DNA of 64,000 nucleotides from Clostridium sp. AM33-3. Lineage in GTDB: Bacteria; Bacillota; Clostridia; Lachnospirales; Lachnospiraceae. The notes beneath the pieces are model-generated. The model ran no database searches, had not been told where the DNA came from, and saw only the letters and a list, made by a program, of their open reading frames with translations. A program made the position numbers and the translations under genes. The DNA is taken from the NCBI RefSeq assembly GCF_003480315.1, contig NZ_QUIV01000005.1, positions 1 to 64,000 on the forward strand, written 5' to 3'. This document shows, one piece after another, positions 8,029 through 17,197 of this stretch (positions are counted from its first letter, which is position 1; the number at the start of each line of letters is the position of its first letter).

Positions 8029-9562
8029 CTGCCACCTCCTTTCCCCAGTATCGCTCCTGCAGATCGCGGTAGCCTGCCGCCTCCCTAAGATGCGTCCGGT
8101 CAATCCGCTCCTTTCCTTCCAGATCTGCCAGGGTACGCGCCACCTTTAAAATCTTATGGCACCCTCTGGCACTTAAACCAAGTCTTGAAAAGATCTGCTG
8201 CAAAAATGCTTCATCATCCTCCCGCAGGCTGCAGAAATGACGGATCTGGCGGATTCTCATCTCACTGTTCGTATAGATTCCACTGTCTGCGTAGCGGAGC
8301 TTCTGAATCTGGCGCGCGCGCACAATGCGATCCCGCATATCCGCGGAAGACTCATTGTTCTGTTCTGTACGAATATCACGATAGGTCACCGGCGCTGCTT
8401 CCGCGCAGATATCAATGCGGTCTAAAAGCGGACGGGAAATCCGCCCAAGATAACGCCTCACCTGCTGCGGCGTGCAGCTGCACCGGGAGCGGTCCGGATA
8501 ATATCCGCATGGGCAGGGGTTTAAGGCTGCCACCAGCATGAAATGTGCCGGGAACGTAAAGCTGCTGTTCACACGGGATACCGTCACACAATGCTCCTCC
8601 AGTGGCTGACGCAAAATTTCCAGTGTCTTTTTTTCAAACTCTGCCAGCTCGTCAAGAAACAGGACACCACGGGATGCCAGAGAGATTTCTCCCGGTTTTG
8701 GCCAGATGCCGCCTCCGGTCAGCGCCTGTGCGCTGATGGTGTGGTGGGGTGACCGGTATGGCCTTGTTCCGATCAATGCATGGCCTTGCGGCAGCATCCC
8801 GCAAATGCTGTATACCTTTGATACCTCCAGCTGTTCCTCCCTGGACAGCTCGGGCATAATGGTCGGAATCCGTCTGGCCATCATGCTCTTGCCGCTTCCC
8901 GGCGGGCCGATGTAGAGAAGATTGTGTCCGCCTGCTACCGCAACCTCCGTTGCGCGCCGCATAAATTTCTGTCCGTTTACCTCAGAAAAATCCACGTGAT
9001 AAGCTGTTTGACAGTCCATACCGGCTGACACACGCTCTGCACAGATTGCATCCGGTTCATTTAAAAGTTCTACCACCTCCTGCAGATTCCGGATTTTTAC
9101 AATCTCCATGCAATCCGCAGCAACTCCCTCTGCCACATTCTCTTCCGGAAGAAAGCAGCGCCTGAGTCCTGTCTCTGCCATGGCAAGCACCATGGAAAGC
9201 ACACCGCGCACCGGCTTGATCTTTCCATCCAGTCCCAGCTCGCCGAGAAAACCCGTATGCTTTAATTCCGGCTGCATGACAATCCCATATGCCGCCAGAA
9301 CCGCAACGGCTACCGGCAGATCACAGGCAGTGCCTTCTTTTCTTACATTTGCCGGAGACAGATTCACTGTGATCTTTTTCGACGACAGATGATAGCCGGA
9401 ATTTCGCATAGCAGTACGCACCCGTTCCTCAGCCTCTTTTACCTCCGATGCCAGGGATCCTACCATATAGAAACCAGGCAGACCATTGCTGACATCCGCC
9501 TCAACCTGAACCACGTAGCCATCTATCCCCCGCAGTCCTCCACTGTATACTTTGCTGAACAA
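8012..9562 (-). CDS. yifB: Mg-chelatase-like AAA ATPase YifB/ComM
   Basis: A 516-aa protein of the YifB/ComM family. An N-terminal Lon-protease-like S5 domain (1-180) is followed by an AAA+ domain with Walker A GPPGSGKS (219-226), Walker B VLFLDELAEF, and a C-terminal helical Mg-chelatase domain. ComM is a branch-migration helicase that extends heteroduplex during transformation, which fits its overlap with dprA. The start codon is TTG at 9562, with AAGGAG 11 nt before it. The family normally starts within a few residues of this point (FSKVYSGGLRGIDGY), so the TTG is well supported. Confidence 0.95.
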   Translation of the reverse strand: MFSKVYSGGLRGIDGYVVQVEADVSNGLPGFYMVGSLASEVKEAEERVRTAMRNSGYHLSSKKITVNLSPANVRKEGTACDLPVAVAVLAAYGIVMQPELKHTGFLGELGLDGKIKPVRGVLSMVLAMAETGLRRCFLPEENVAEGVAADCMEIVKIRNLQEVVELLNEPDAICAERVSAGMDCQTAYHVDFSEVNGQKFMRRATEVAVAGGHNLLYIGPPGSGKSMMARRIPTIMPELSREEQLEVSKVYSICGMLPQGHALIGTRPYRSPHHTISAQALTGGGIWPKPGEISLASRGVLFLDELAEFEKKTLEILRQPLEEHCVTVSRVNSSFTFPAHFMLVAALNPCPCGYYPDRSRCSCTPQQVRRYLGRISRPLLDRIDICAEAAPVTYRDIRTEQNNESSADMRDRIVRARQIQKLRYADSGIYTNSEMRIRQIRHFCSLREDDEAFLQQIFSRLGLSARGCHKILKVARTLADLEGKERIDRTHLREAAGYRDLQERYWGKEVADDVPN

Positions 9563-9726
9563 AAATAAAAACTCCTTTCCTTTTCCTCTGTATTTGTAGC
9601 TTCACTATATCCATGGAAAAGAAAAAGAACCAGATTATTTTACCGCAAAATTCGGCAGCATCCGGCATGCAGCATGATCTGAGGGCAGGACGGCGCAGGC
9701 ATTTGTCTGACAAAAAGAATGTCCGG

Positions 9727-9766
9727 TGACATTCATGCCACCGGACATTCTTTTTGCTTTTATCTG
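9727..9766. terminator. Bidirectional intrinsic terminator after the citrate transporter
   Basis: An 11-bp perfect stem, AATGTCCGGTG with CACCGGACATT, is flanked by CTTTTT on the plus side and TTCTTTTTG on the minus side. It closes the cit operon, which ends at 9779. Confidence 0.88.
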
Positions 9767-9778
9767 TTTTATTTAAGA

Positions 9779-11179
9779 TTACAGCGGAAGGATTCCAAGC
9801 ATTACTGCAAACAGCATGCAGAGAATGGAGAAAATCCATACATAACCGAAGGATGCCTTGATGTGATCCTTGATATCCACATCTGCCAGACCAATACCAA
9901 GCAGGGTTGCCGGTACCATCGGGCTGATGAAGGTTGCACAGTTACGGCACACAACCATAGCCACTGCGATCGGGAACGCCTCAACACCAAAGGATGCGCC
10001 GATTGCGATCATAACCGGAAGCATTCCGTAGAAGTAGGAGTCGGTATCGAAGCAAAGTGCTAACGGTACGGACAGGATACCAATTACCAGAGGCAGATGC
10101 TGGCCCAGCGCTGCCGGAAGGATCATGGAAATGATACCAGCCATGTTGGATACTACAGAGGTCTTCATCATCTCAACACCCGGCTTTGCAATGACTGCTG
10201 CACCGTCTGCGTTGAAACCATATACCAGAACACCCATCAGAACTGCTGCGCCCATGAGAGTTGAGCACATCATCAGCGCCGGGCCTGCATGACGGTTGAT
10301 CATCTTTTTCTGCATTTTGATCGGAGTGTAGTTTACCAGAAGTGCTGCCGCTACGCCCAGCATGAACGGGAAGTAGCTCGGGAACTGATCCCATACTAAC
10401 ATTGCGATTACTGCGATTGTTAAGCAGATATTGAATGCGAACAGCTTCGGTCTTGCATACTCATTTTCATCAGCCTGATGCTGAGCCTCTTCTGCTGCCT
10501 CCTCTGCACTGGACTGCTGTGCCAGCTTACCATTCAGGCCTGCACCTCTCTTCTTCTCCTGGATACCTGCGAATACTGCATGTGCCAGACAGAGAATGAT
10601 ACCAAAAATCTGGATCGGGATCAGTCTGCCCCAGAGCTGTCCAGCCTCCATACCCAGTACAGATGCCGCACGCATGGTCGGGCCTGCCCAAGGCATCAGG
10701 TTTAAAACACCCATTGCCAGAACCGCTACACGAAGCAGTGTGGTTTGTCTCATGTGCATCTTCTTATAGACCGGAAGCATAGCCGGAACTACGATCAGGA
10801 AGGTGGAAGCTCCGCCGCCATCCAGATGACCGATCAGGGCGATCAGGGCTGTCATAACGGTTACACCGATGACATTATCGCCAACGTGTTTCATCAGCTT
10901 GTTGATGATGACATCAAACATACCGGCATCCGTCATGATACCGAAGAACAGAACTGAGAATACAAACAGTGCTGCGGTCGGGCCTGTGCTCTTAAAGCCG
11001 CCCTTGATCAGATCGCCGATCTGCTCGATGGAATAGTATCCGCCCGCTACCAGGATCAGAGCCAGGATGGACGGAAAGATGATGAATGCCATACTCGGCA
11101 TGGTTTTACTCTTGAACAGTGTTACTACTAAAGCAACGATACAGGCAAAGCCTAAAATACCTACTACTAATTCTGACAT
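9779..11179 (-). CDS. CitMHS family citrate/divalent metal:proton symporter
   Basis: A 466-aa integral membrane protein with about 12 hydrophobic segments, beginning MSELVVGILGFACIVALVV. Features of the CitMHS family include GHLDGGGASTFLIVVPAMLP and the C-terminal PMVPATLLG with two symmetric halves. Characterised relatives import citrate complexed with Mg, Ca or Zn, driven by protons. A cytoplasmic, charged loop rich in Glu and Ala sits in the middle (about 215-245). It is the last gene of the citD-citE-citF operon, so its substrate is almost certainly citrate. A hairpin lies between citF and this gene. Confidence 0.92.
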   Translation of the reverse strand: MSELVVGILGFACIVALVVTLFKSKTMPSMAFIIFPSILALILVAGGYYSIEQIGDLIKGGFKSTGPTAALFVFSVLFFGIMTDAGMFDVIINKLMKHVGDNVIGVTVMTALIALIGHLDGGGASTFLIVVPAMLPVYKKMHMRQTTLLRVAVLAMGVLNLMPWAGPTMRAASVLGMEAGQLWGRLIPIQIFGIILCLAHAVFAGIQEKKRGAGLNGKLAQQSSAEEAAEEAQHQADENEYARPKLFAFNICLTIAVIAMLVWDQFPSYFPFMLGVAAALLVNYTPIKMQKKMINRHAGPALMMCSTLMGAAVLMGVLVYGFNADGAAVIAKPGVEMMKTSVVSNMAGIISMILPAALGQHLPLVIGILSVPLALCFDTDSYFYGMLPVMIAIGASFGVEAFPIAVAMVVCRNCATFISPMVPATLLGIGLADVDIKDHIKASFGYVWIFSILCMLFAVMLGILPL

Positions 11180-11220
11180 ATAATTACCCCTATGTTATGT
11201 GTAAGTGTTGTTTTGTTACC

Positions 11221-11254
11221 GGTCCGGCCAGAGATTCCCGGCTCTGTCCGGACC
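11221..11254 (-). other. Intra-operon RNA hairpin between citF and the transporter
   Basis: GGTCCGG pairs with CCGGACC, with a second inner stem AGAG/CTCT. No T-run follows, so it is not a normal terminator. A hairpin at this position could set the relative stability of the two messages. Confidence 0.5.
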
Positions 11255-11309
11255 CAAAAGCGCTTATCCTGCGGAATCAGCTTCCTGCCTCATCCGCTTT
11301 TGCATAAAA

Positions 11310-12872
11310 TCAATCCCGGAACTCGTACTCCTTGATCTCGCGAACAACATCAAGTACGGTACCGTCACGGCTCTCGATGATACCAACCACGCGATCACCA
11401 AACTGTACCGGATCCGGCTCGCCTACGATGGAGTATGCCTTGTCACGCAGCTCCTCGATGGTGCAGAACGGAAGCTTCACGTCCTTCATGCACTCGATCA
11501 GATCCTGTCTGCGCGGGTTGATCGCGATGCCGTAATCGGTGATGACAACATCTACGGTCTCGCCCGGAGTGGTTACGGTGGTTACATTGGTACAGATAGC
11601 CGGGATTCTTCCCTGCAGAAGCGGAGCAATGACGATGGTGCACTTTGCTCCTGCTGCGGTATCCGGATGACCGCCCTGTGCTCCAGTGATCATGCCGTCA
11701 GAGCCTACAACCACGTTGCAGTTGAAGTTTACATCGACCTCAAGGGAAGCCAGGATCACGAAGTCCAGCTTATTGACATAAGCGCCCTTGTTGAACGGAT
11801 CTGCATACTCAGATGCGGAGATCTCGATGTGGTTCGGATTGGTCTTGATGGACTCAATGGCACCCATATCAAAATCCTGAGTATCTACGATCTTGTCAAT
11901 GAGACCCTTTGCAAGCAGGTTGCACATCGGAGTGGTGATACCGCCGAGGCCAAGTCCCATCTTAATGCCGCGCTCTTCCATGATCTTTCCAAGAGAGATG
12001 GTGGATGCGATGGACGCGCCGCCGACACCGGTCTGATAGGAGAAGCCATCCTTAAAGTACGGAGTGTTGATCACGAACTGGGTGCAGTAATCTGCCATCA
12101 TGATCTTACGGACATCGGTGGTCGGTTTTGCTGCGCCGGTTGCGATCTTGGCCGGATTGCCGATCTCATCTACTACGCAGACAAAATCTACCTGGGTCAT
12201 GGAGATGCTTGCCGGGATGTTCGGGAACGGAACGAGACAGTCAGTGATCGCCACGACTCTGTCTGCGTACTGAGCGTCTACCATAGCGTAGGATAAAACG
12301 CCGCAGTCGCTCTTTCCGCCGTTTGCTCTCATGTTGCCGTACTCATCGCAGGTCGGTGCTCCGATGAATGCGATGTCGATATGAACCTCACCGGACTCGA
12401 TGGCTCTTACACGGCCGCCGTGAGAACGCATGATGGCGATGTCTCTTAATTTACCGGTGGAAATTGCCTCACCGATCTTACCGCGTACGCCGGAAGACTG
12501 GATTCCAACGATGGTGCCGTCCTCAATGTACGGAACAATGGCATCGTTTGCCTTACCAAGGGAGCTCGCGCAGATGGTGATGCCCTTGATACCCATCTTG
12601 TGGATCTCGTCCATAACCATATTTACCACATAGTCACCCTCACGGAAGTGATGGTGGAAAGAAATGGTCATGCCATCTTTGATCTCACACTTCACCAGTG
12701 CCTCGTGAATGTTCTCCACGATCTTGCTTCTGTTCGGGTCCATCATGGCATGAGCCTTCGGAGCTGCTTTCTTATACTCGTGATTGTCGTAAGCGTAAGC
12801 GCCCTTGAATGCTTCCTTACCGGTTGCCTTTAATACCTCTTCCGGGATTTCTCTTCCTACTGCATTGATCAT
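11310..12872 (-). CDS. citF: Citrate lyase alpha subunit (citrate CoA-transferase)
   Basis: A 520-aa subunit that transfers the acyl-carrier thioester from acetyl-CitD to citrate, the first half-reaction of citrate lyase. It starts MINAVGREIPEEVLKATGK and contains the CoA-transferase-type regions SFHHHFREGD and GGITTPMCNLL. The ATG at 12872 has GGGGG 9 nt upstream and begins one base after the citE stop, so the genes are tightly coupled. Length matches the 505-520-aa family. It works in the cytoplasm with CitD and CitE. Confidence 0.96.
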   Translation of the reverse strand: MINAVGREIPEEVLKATGKEAFKGAYAYDNHEYKKAAPKAHAMMDPNRSKIVENIHEALVKCEIKDGMTISFHHHFREGDYVVNMVMDEIHKMGIKGITICASSLGKANDAIVPYIEDGTIVGIQSSGVRGKIGEAISTGKLRDIAIMRSHGGRVRAIESGEVHIDIAFIGAPTCDEYGNMRANGGKSDCGVLSYAMVDAQYADRVVAITDCLVPFPNIPASISMTQVDFVCVVDEIGNPAKIATGAAKPTTDVRKIMMADYCTQFVINTPYFKDGFSYQTGVGGASIASTISLGKIMEERGIKMGLGLGGITTPMCNLLAKGLIDKIVDTQDFDMGAIESIKTNPNHIEISASEYADPFNKGAYVNKLDFVILASLEVDVNFNCNVVVGSDGMITGAQGGHPDTAAGAKCTIVIAPLLQGRIPAICTNVTTVTTPGETVDVVITDYGIAINPRRQDLIECMKDVKLPFCTIEELRDKAYSIVGEPDPVQFGDRVVGIIESRDGTVLDVVREIKEYEFRD

Positions 12873-12873
12873 C

Positions 12874-13776
12874 TTATAAATCCCCCTCATATACGCCTGA
12901 TGCTTTTGCCAGGGCAATTGTTCTCTTTGCTCCATCGTAGAATGCGATATCGATCATCTTGCCGTCTACGGTAAATACGCCGATACCCTGTGCCTTCTTC
13001 TCATCAATCTCTTTTACAACCTTCTCTGCGAAGATGATTTCCTTCTGGGTCGGGGTAAATACCTTATGAACAACATCGATCTGACGCGGGTTTACGAGGG
13101 ATTTTCCATCGAAGCCCATCATCTTGATCATCCTGACCTCTTCTTCAAACACGTCCATAGCATCCAGGTTGGTGAATACGGTATCCCAGCACTGTACACC
13201 GGCTGCTCTTGCAGCGATGATCATCTGCTGTCTTGCGCCCTGCAGCTCTACACCGGTTCCGGTAATCACGGTCTGCAGATCCTTGGTGTAGTCACCGCCG
13301 GAAAGAGCAATACCGATCAGACGGTCAGAAGACTTACAAACCTCAAGGGCATTTAAGACACCCTTGCAGGACTCCAGAGCTGCCATTAACAGAGTGGAGC
13401 CTTCCGGTCTTCCGAACTCTCTCTCAGCTGCCAGCACATGCTCCTCTACGGTATGTACATCCTGTGCGGTCTCGGTCTTTGCGATACGGATGGTATCAGC
13501 ACCACCAGCCACGCAGACGCGGATATCTTCTTTCCAGTGCGGGGTGTCCAGTCCGTTGATGCGGACAACACGCTCAACTCCGCGGTAATCGATCTCCTGC
13601 AGTGCATGGTACAGGGAATATCTTGCTGCATCTTTCTGGTTCTCTGCCACTGCATCCTCCAGATCTAGCATGATGGAATCCGGTCTGTAGATGTACGGAT
13701 CCTTGATCAGTCCCGGCTTCTGGCAGTTTAAGAACATCATTGAACGTCTCAGTCTTTTTTTATTCGGATGGCTCAT
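12874..13776 (-). CDS. citE: Citrate lyase beta subunit (citryl-ACP lyase)
   Basis: A 300-aa TIM-barrel enzyme that cleaves citryl-CitD into acetyl-CitD and oxaloacetate. The motif SIMLDLEDAVAENQKD, with the acidic metal ligands, and the later ALSGGDYTKDL are diagnostic. The start ATG overlaps the citD stop (TAATG). The N-terminal stretch reads RRSMMFLNCQKPG, where better-known CitE proteins have a FVPGNNP-type loop; this difference is small and does not touch the catalytic acids. Confidence 0.95.
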   Translation of the reverse strand: MSHPNKKRLRRSMMFLNCQKPGLIKDPYIYRPDSIMLDLEDAVAENQKDAARYSLYHALQEIDYRGVERVVRINGLDTPHWKEDIRVCVAGGADTIRIAKTETAQDVHTVEEHVLAAEREFGRPEGSTLLMAALESCKGVLNALEVCKSSDRLIGIALSGGDYTKDLQTVITGTGVELQGARQQMIIAARAAGVQCWDTVFTNLDAMDVFEEEVRMIKMMGFDGKSLVNPRQIDVVHKVFTPTQKEIIFAEKVVKEIDEKKAQGIGVFTVDGKMIDIAFYDGAKRTIALAKASGVYEGDL

Positions 13777-14075
13777 TATTTAATTACACCTCCCCATGGA
13801 AGATTCTCAGTGATATCGTTGGAACGGTATACTGCGCACTCAACACGTGCCTTTAAGGTGCAGTCCAGAGCACCCTTGTCCACTACAGTCACCTTTGCGT
13901 CTTTTACATCAAGACGGTTTAAGGTCTCAAGGACAGTTGCTTTGATCTGCTTTCCAAACTGGTGAATCACACTGCTCTCGATGGAAAGCTCAACCGAACC
14001 ATTTCCCGGCTCTACGGTAACCTGGGCATCGCTGGATTCCAGAGTGCCTGCCATGGCAGCTTTCTTTACTTCCAT
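13776..14075 (-). CDS. citD: Citrate lyase acyl carrier protein (gamma subunit)
   Basis: A 99-aa acyl carrier of citrate lyase. The serine at position 14 in AGTLESSD is the site that receives the 2'-(5''-triphosphoribosyl)-3'-dephospho-CoA prosthetic group in characterised CitD. The C-terminal part KGALDCTLKARVE is also typical. The start at 14075 has AGGAGG 6 nt upstream. As first gene of the operon, it is transcribed from a divergent region shared with the LysR gene. The enzymes that make and attach the cofactor (CitG, CitX) and acetylate it (CitC) are not in this window. Confidence 0.95.
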   Translation of the reverse strand: MEVKKAAMAGTLESSDAQVTVEPGNGSVELSIESSVIHQFGKQIKATVLETLNRLDVKDAKVTVVDKGALDCTLKARVECAVYRSNDITENLPWGGVIK

Positions 14076-14159
14076 TTTCTTCCTCCTTTTGTCCGAAGAC
14101 AATCAATACTTCTTCGCCGAATGTTTTTGCTATCACACACCGGTTTTTTGTTCATCCAC

Positions 14160-14188
14160 AGTGTATCACCCGAGGTACAATCTTTCAA
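14160..14188 (-). promoter_or_regulatory. Promoter of the citDEF-transporter operon
   Basis: On the minus strand TTGAAA (14183-14188) and TACACT (14160-14165) are 17 nt apart. The gap to the citD start is about 85 nt. Confidence 0.6.
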
Positions 14189-14303
14189 ATACTTAAATTA
14201 TTATAGTGTACATAAGCCTTTCTCTATATCTTTTCCGTATTTGATAATTTTTATCCTATATCGCATAAATAAAAAACCTATGCCCCTGAATGTAGCGCAG
14301 GAA

Positions 14304-14332
14304 TTGAATCCACTCCGGATTTGTGATATTAT
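14304..14332 (+). promoter_or_regulatory. Promoter of the LysR gene
   Basis: TTGAAT (14304-14309) and TATTAT (14327-14332) are 17 nt apart, 67 nt before the start codon. Confidence 0.6.
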
Positions 14333-14399
14333 AATAAAATATTTCATGTACTTTTCAGCAAACACTACAATTACTTTCCGCAGAAAGGGAGTCTTTCTT

Positions 14400-15338
14400 A
14401 TGAATATCAAACACGCCCAGTACATGCTGACCGTGATGCAGGAGGGCAGCATCACCGCGGCCGCAAAAAAGCTTTACATTTCCCAGCCGTCCTTAAGCCA
14501 GATGATCAAGCTGGTGGAGACCAATCTCGGCACTCCCATTTTTAACCGCTCCACGGACCCGATCACGCTGACCTATGCCGGCGAAAAATATATCGAAGCA
14601 GCAAAACAGATCCTCACGATCAACAACAACCTGCAAAAGGAGATTGACGAGATCAACCACGAGGACCACGGCTGCCTGAAGCTGGGCATACCGGTCCAGC
14701 GCGCCATGCAGGTACTTCCCTACGTGCTGCCCCGCTTTATGAAGAAGTACCCCTTTGTGGATATCGATCTGCATGAACATGGTTCGTCCATCACGGAATC
14801 TATGCTGATCGAAGGCTCCATCGACCTGGCGTGCCTGACCACCTATCCAAAGCATGAAGAACTGAGTTATACCCTGATCGAAGATGAAGACATGGTCCTT
14901 CTGACCAGCCGGAATACCGATCTTGCCAGACGGATCCCGTCCGGAACCCCCATCGAGATCACGCAGGCCCGGAATGAAAAATTTATTTCCAGCAAAGAGG
15001 GGCACAATGTCAGCATCATCCAGAAACAGCTATTTGCCACTTATGATATGCAGCCGGATATTCTTTTAAAAACCACCAGCATTGAGGTTGGCAAGCGTAC
15101 TGCCATTGCCTGCGATGCAGTTATGATCTGCCCCATCAACTACATCGAAATGTCCCCGGAGCTGTATCCGTACTGCGCGGTTTATCCCATCAAGGGGATT
15201 GAGAACCAGAGAAGCTTCTATCTCTGTCATCGCAAGGACTTATACCTCACCAAATATATGCGTGACTTCATCCACATCCTGACGGAGGTGGATAAACCGT
15301 TCCTGCATGGAACGGTATTTTCTGATACCACTGATTGA
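14400..15338 (+). CDS. LysR family transcriptional regulator, likely of the citrate operon
   Basis: A 312-aa LysR-type regulator. The N-terminal winged helix is at 1-60 (MNIKHAQYMLTVMQEGSI, SQPSLSQMIKLVE), and the effector-binding domain fills about 90-300. AAAGGGAG lies just before the ATG at 14400. It is the only plus-strand gene in the window and is divergent from citD, the standard arrangement for a LysR activator and its target, so it probably responds to citrate or a metabolite. This differs from the CitAB two-component control of enterobacteria; the effector is inferred. Confidence 0.9.
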   Translation: MNIKHAQYMLTVMQEGSITAAAKKLYISQPSLSQMIKLVETNLGTPIFNRSTDPITLTYAGEKYIEAAKQILTINNNLQKEIDEINHEDHGCLKLGIPVQRAMQVLPYVLPRFMKKYPFVDIDLHEHGSSITESMLIEGSIDLACLTTYPKHEELSYTLIEDEDMVLLTSRNTDLARRIPSGTPIEITQARNEKFISSKEGHNVSIIQKQLFATYDMQPDILLKTTSIEVGKRTAIACDAVMICPINYIEMSPELYPYCAVYPIKGIENQRSFYLCHRKDLYLTKYMRDFIHILTEVDKPFLHGTVFSDTTD

Positions 15339-15355
15339 TCATCATCTGTAAAACA

Positions 15356-15407
15356 TAAAAAAGGATTTCCCGTGTGAGCACTGCTGTATCACAGGAAATC
15401 CTTTTTT
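15356..15407. terminator. Bidirectional terminator between the LysR gene and the NlpC/P60 gene
   Basis: AAAAAAGGATTTCC pairs with GGAAATCCTTTTTT around a 23-nt loop. The T-run on each strand lets it stop the plus-strand LysR transcript and the minus-strand hydrolase transcript. Confidence 0.9.
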
Positions 15408-15451
15408 ATGTTCTCATGTGTTTCTGATCGCTGTATGACAAAACCAGATCA

Positions 15452-17092
15452 TCAATCCAGGAAGGAGCGTATGGTTTTCGGGGTGCGGTAATTCCAGGTC
15501 GAAATCTTGATCCCGCTTCTGCGGCTTGCCGCATGGACAATCTGTCCGTTACCGATATACATGGCTACGTGATTGACAGTGCCTTTGCTGTTGGTGTAAA
15601 AGATCAGGTCGCCCGGGCGCATCTCACTGGATTTGATGCTCCGTCCGGTCTTTGCCTGCTCCCTGGAAGTTCTGGGAAGACCGACACCTGCAACATGGCT
15701 TAAAACGTATTTGACAAAGCCGGAACAGTCTGCTCCGGTATGCGGATCATTGCCGCCCCAGACATAACGTCCGCCCACAAACTGCAGCGCATAGTTGACT
15801 ACCTGGCTGCGCAGGGATGCGGTCTGGTTTGCCTTTTCCTCCAACGGGGAGAACTTGATGGCTTCACTCAGCGCATAACGTACCTCCACGTTATTATCAC
15901 GGGTAGAGATATAGGCATTGTCCGCGCTCTCTCCGCTGTCTCCGTCTCCGGTATCCAGCTCGATCTCAACCCAGCCATCCAGCTGGGAGACAACCGAATA
16001 ACGCTCCTCCTTGGAGATCTGGGTCCAGATCTTGGCATCGGTGGTTGGCTCTGCCCGGACGTTCAGACGGTCAGTGTTTACAATCGCCATCAGGGAGGCT
16101 GCATTCACAGCCAGATCCTTTGCCTCCTGCCCCACAGCCACATACTGGGGATCTGCCGTCACATAACCGGTAATGGAGCCAGACTTGATCTTGTACCAGC
16201 CATCCAGCGTTTCCAGGATCTCGCCGGCCGCCTTGCCCGGCAGCTTACCGATGATATTCGCCTGTGAGTCGGTACTCGGTTCTTTTCGGATGTTTAAGTA
16301 ATTATTGACCTTGGAAATCAGCAGATTGTCATACTGATTTAAGGCCATGGCCTTCAGATCCAGCTTTCTGGCCTCATTTAAAGCAAATCCAACCGTAACA
16401 TAATCAGCGGAAATGTAACCGTCCGGGATCTTTACCCATCCCTCCAGCTCCTCCTCTACCGTATAACGTTCGTTCACCAGAGCCTGTCCCACCACATTAG
16501 CCGGATCCAGAACAGGCTCCTGGCGGATATTCAGCTTTTCTGTCTGGACAATGGCCATCTTTGAGACATATTCCAGGGCCTTTGTCCTGGCTTCCTCCCC
16601 GCTGATCACATACTGATTATGAATGTAACCTTCAATTCCGCCGGAGGAAATGTGATCCCAGTCTCCTTCTCTGTCAAGGATCTCACAGGCACTGTTCTGT
16701 TCCAGCTTTCCGATGATCTTTCCGTCAGAGCCTGGTGTCTCCCGGACATTCAGGTAACCGGAAACCTGCACCAGTCCAAGGTCCTGGTAGGCATCTACCA
16801 CAGCCTGCTTTTCTGCTTCCTCGATGTGAACGTCCTGGTCTCCTGCATCCCCGGCAGTTGTCTCCGCAGCTTCCGCCCTGCGTGCTTCTGCATCCGAGTC
16901 TGTCGCGATCGCTACGCCCTCAGACTTACCGGAAGAAGCCGGAAATCCGCCTTTTTTCCACAAAAATAAAACGCACAAAACCAGAAGGAGCAAAATCACG
17001 GCAATTCCTGCAATATGCAGATAATTTGCCCGTTTTCTGCGCCTTCTGGCTCTTTTGATAATCCTTGTATAGTCTTTCTTTTCCTCAGACAT
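15452..17092 (-). CDS. Membrane-anchored SH3b-NlpC/P60 cell-wall hydrolase
   Basis: A 546-aa secreted or membrane-tethered peptidase of the cell wall. A basic cytoplasmic stretch (RRRRKRAN) precedes one transmembrane segment (about 26-45). Four bacterial SH3 repeats follow, each carrying LNVR or LNIR plus EP (for example YLNVRETPGSD and RLNVRAEPTTD). The C-terminal NlpC/P60 domain has catalytic Cys in ADCSGFVKYV and His in NHVAMYIG. SH3 repeats bind peptidoglycan, and the peptidase cuts stem peptides. The ATG at 17092 has GGAG 8 nt upstream. It stands alone between a bidirectional terminator and the cytidylate kinase-like gene. Confidence 0.93.
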   Translation of the reverse strand: MSEEKKDYTRIIKRARRRRKRANYLHIAGIAVILLLLVLCVLFLWKKGGFPASSGKSEGVAIATDSDAEARRAEAAETTAGDAGDQDVHIEEAEKQAVVDAYQDLGLVQVSGYLNVRETPGSDGKIIGKLEQNSACEILDREGDWDHISSGGIEGYIHNQYVISGEEARTKALEYVSKMAIVQTEKLNIRQEPVLDPANVVGQALVNERYTVEEELEGWVKIPDGYISADYVTVGFALNEARKLDLKAMALNQYDNLLISKVNNYLNIRKEPSTDSQANIIGKLPGKAAGEILETLDGWYKIKSGSITGYVTADPQYVAVGQEAKDLAVNAASLMAIVNTDRLNVRAEPTTDAKIWTQISKEERYSVVSQLDGWVEIELDTGDGDSGESADNAYISTRDNNVEVRYALSEAIKFSPLEEKANQTASLRSQVVNYALQFVGGRYVWGGNDPHTGADCSGFVKYVLSHVAGVGLPRTSREQAKTGRSIKSSEMRPGDLIFYTNSKGTVNHVAMYIGNGQIVHAASRRSGIKISTWNYRTPKTIRSFLD

Positions 17093-17197
17093 GGCAGTTC
17101 TCCTCATTTTTGCTGCTATTCAGTATAACATACCTTGCCTGATATTTTAAGCGATAGATGTGAAAAAAGTATTAATTTTCTATTACGTCTGTTACAG

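Larger units (their letters stand above)
14076..14399. other. 324-nt divergent control region between citD and the LysR gene
   Basis: It carries the citD promoter on the minus strand and the LysR-gene promoter on the plus strand, separated by about 115 nt of AT-rich DNA. LysR regulators usually bind such intergenic regions, so this is the expected operator of the cit locus. No gene is seen in it. Confidence 0.7.

Noticed and set aside
9563-9726. Promoter of yifB
   Set aside because: Several TATA-like stretches occur, but none has a credible -35 box at 16-18 nt.
11205-12296. Long plus-strand open frame opposite citF
   Set aside because: It lies fully antisense to citF, has no ribosome site or family signature, and reflects codon bias of the coding strand.
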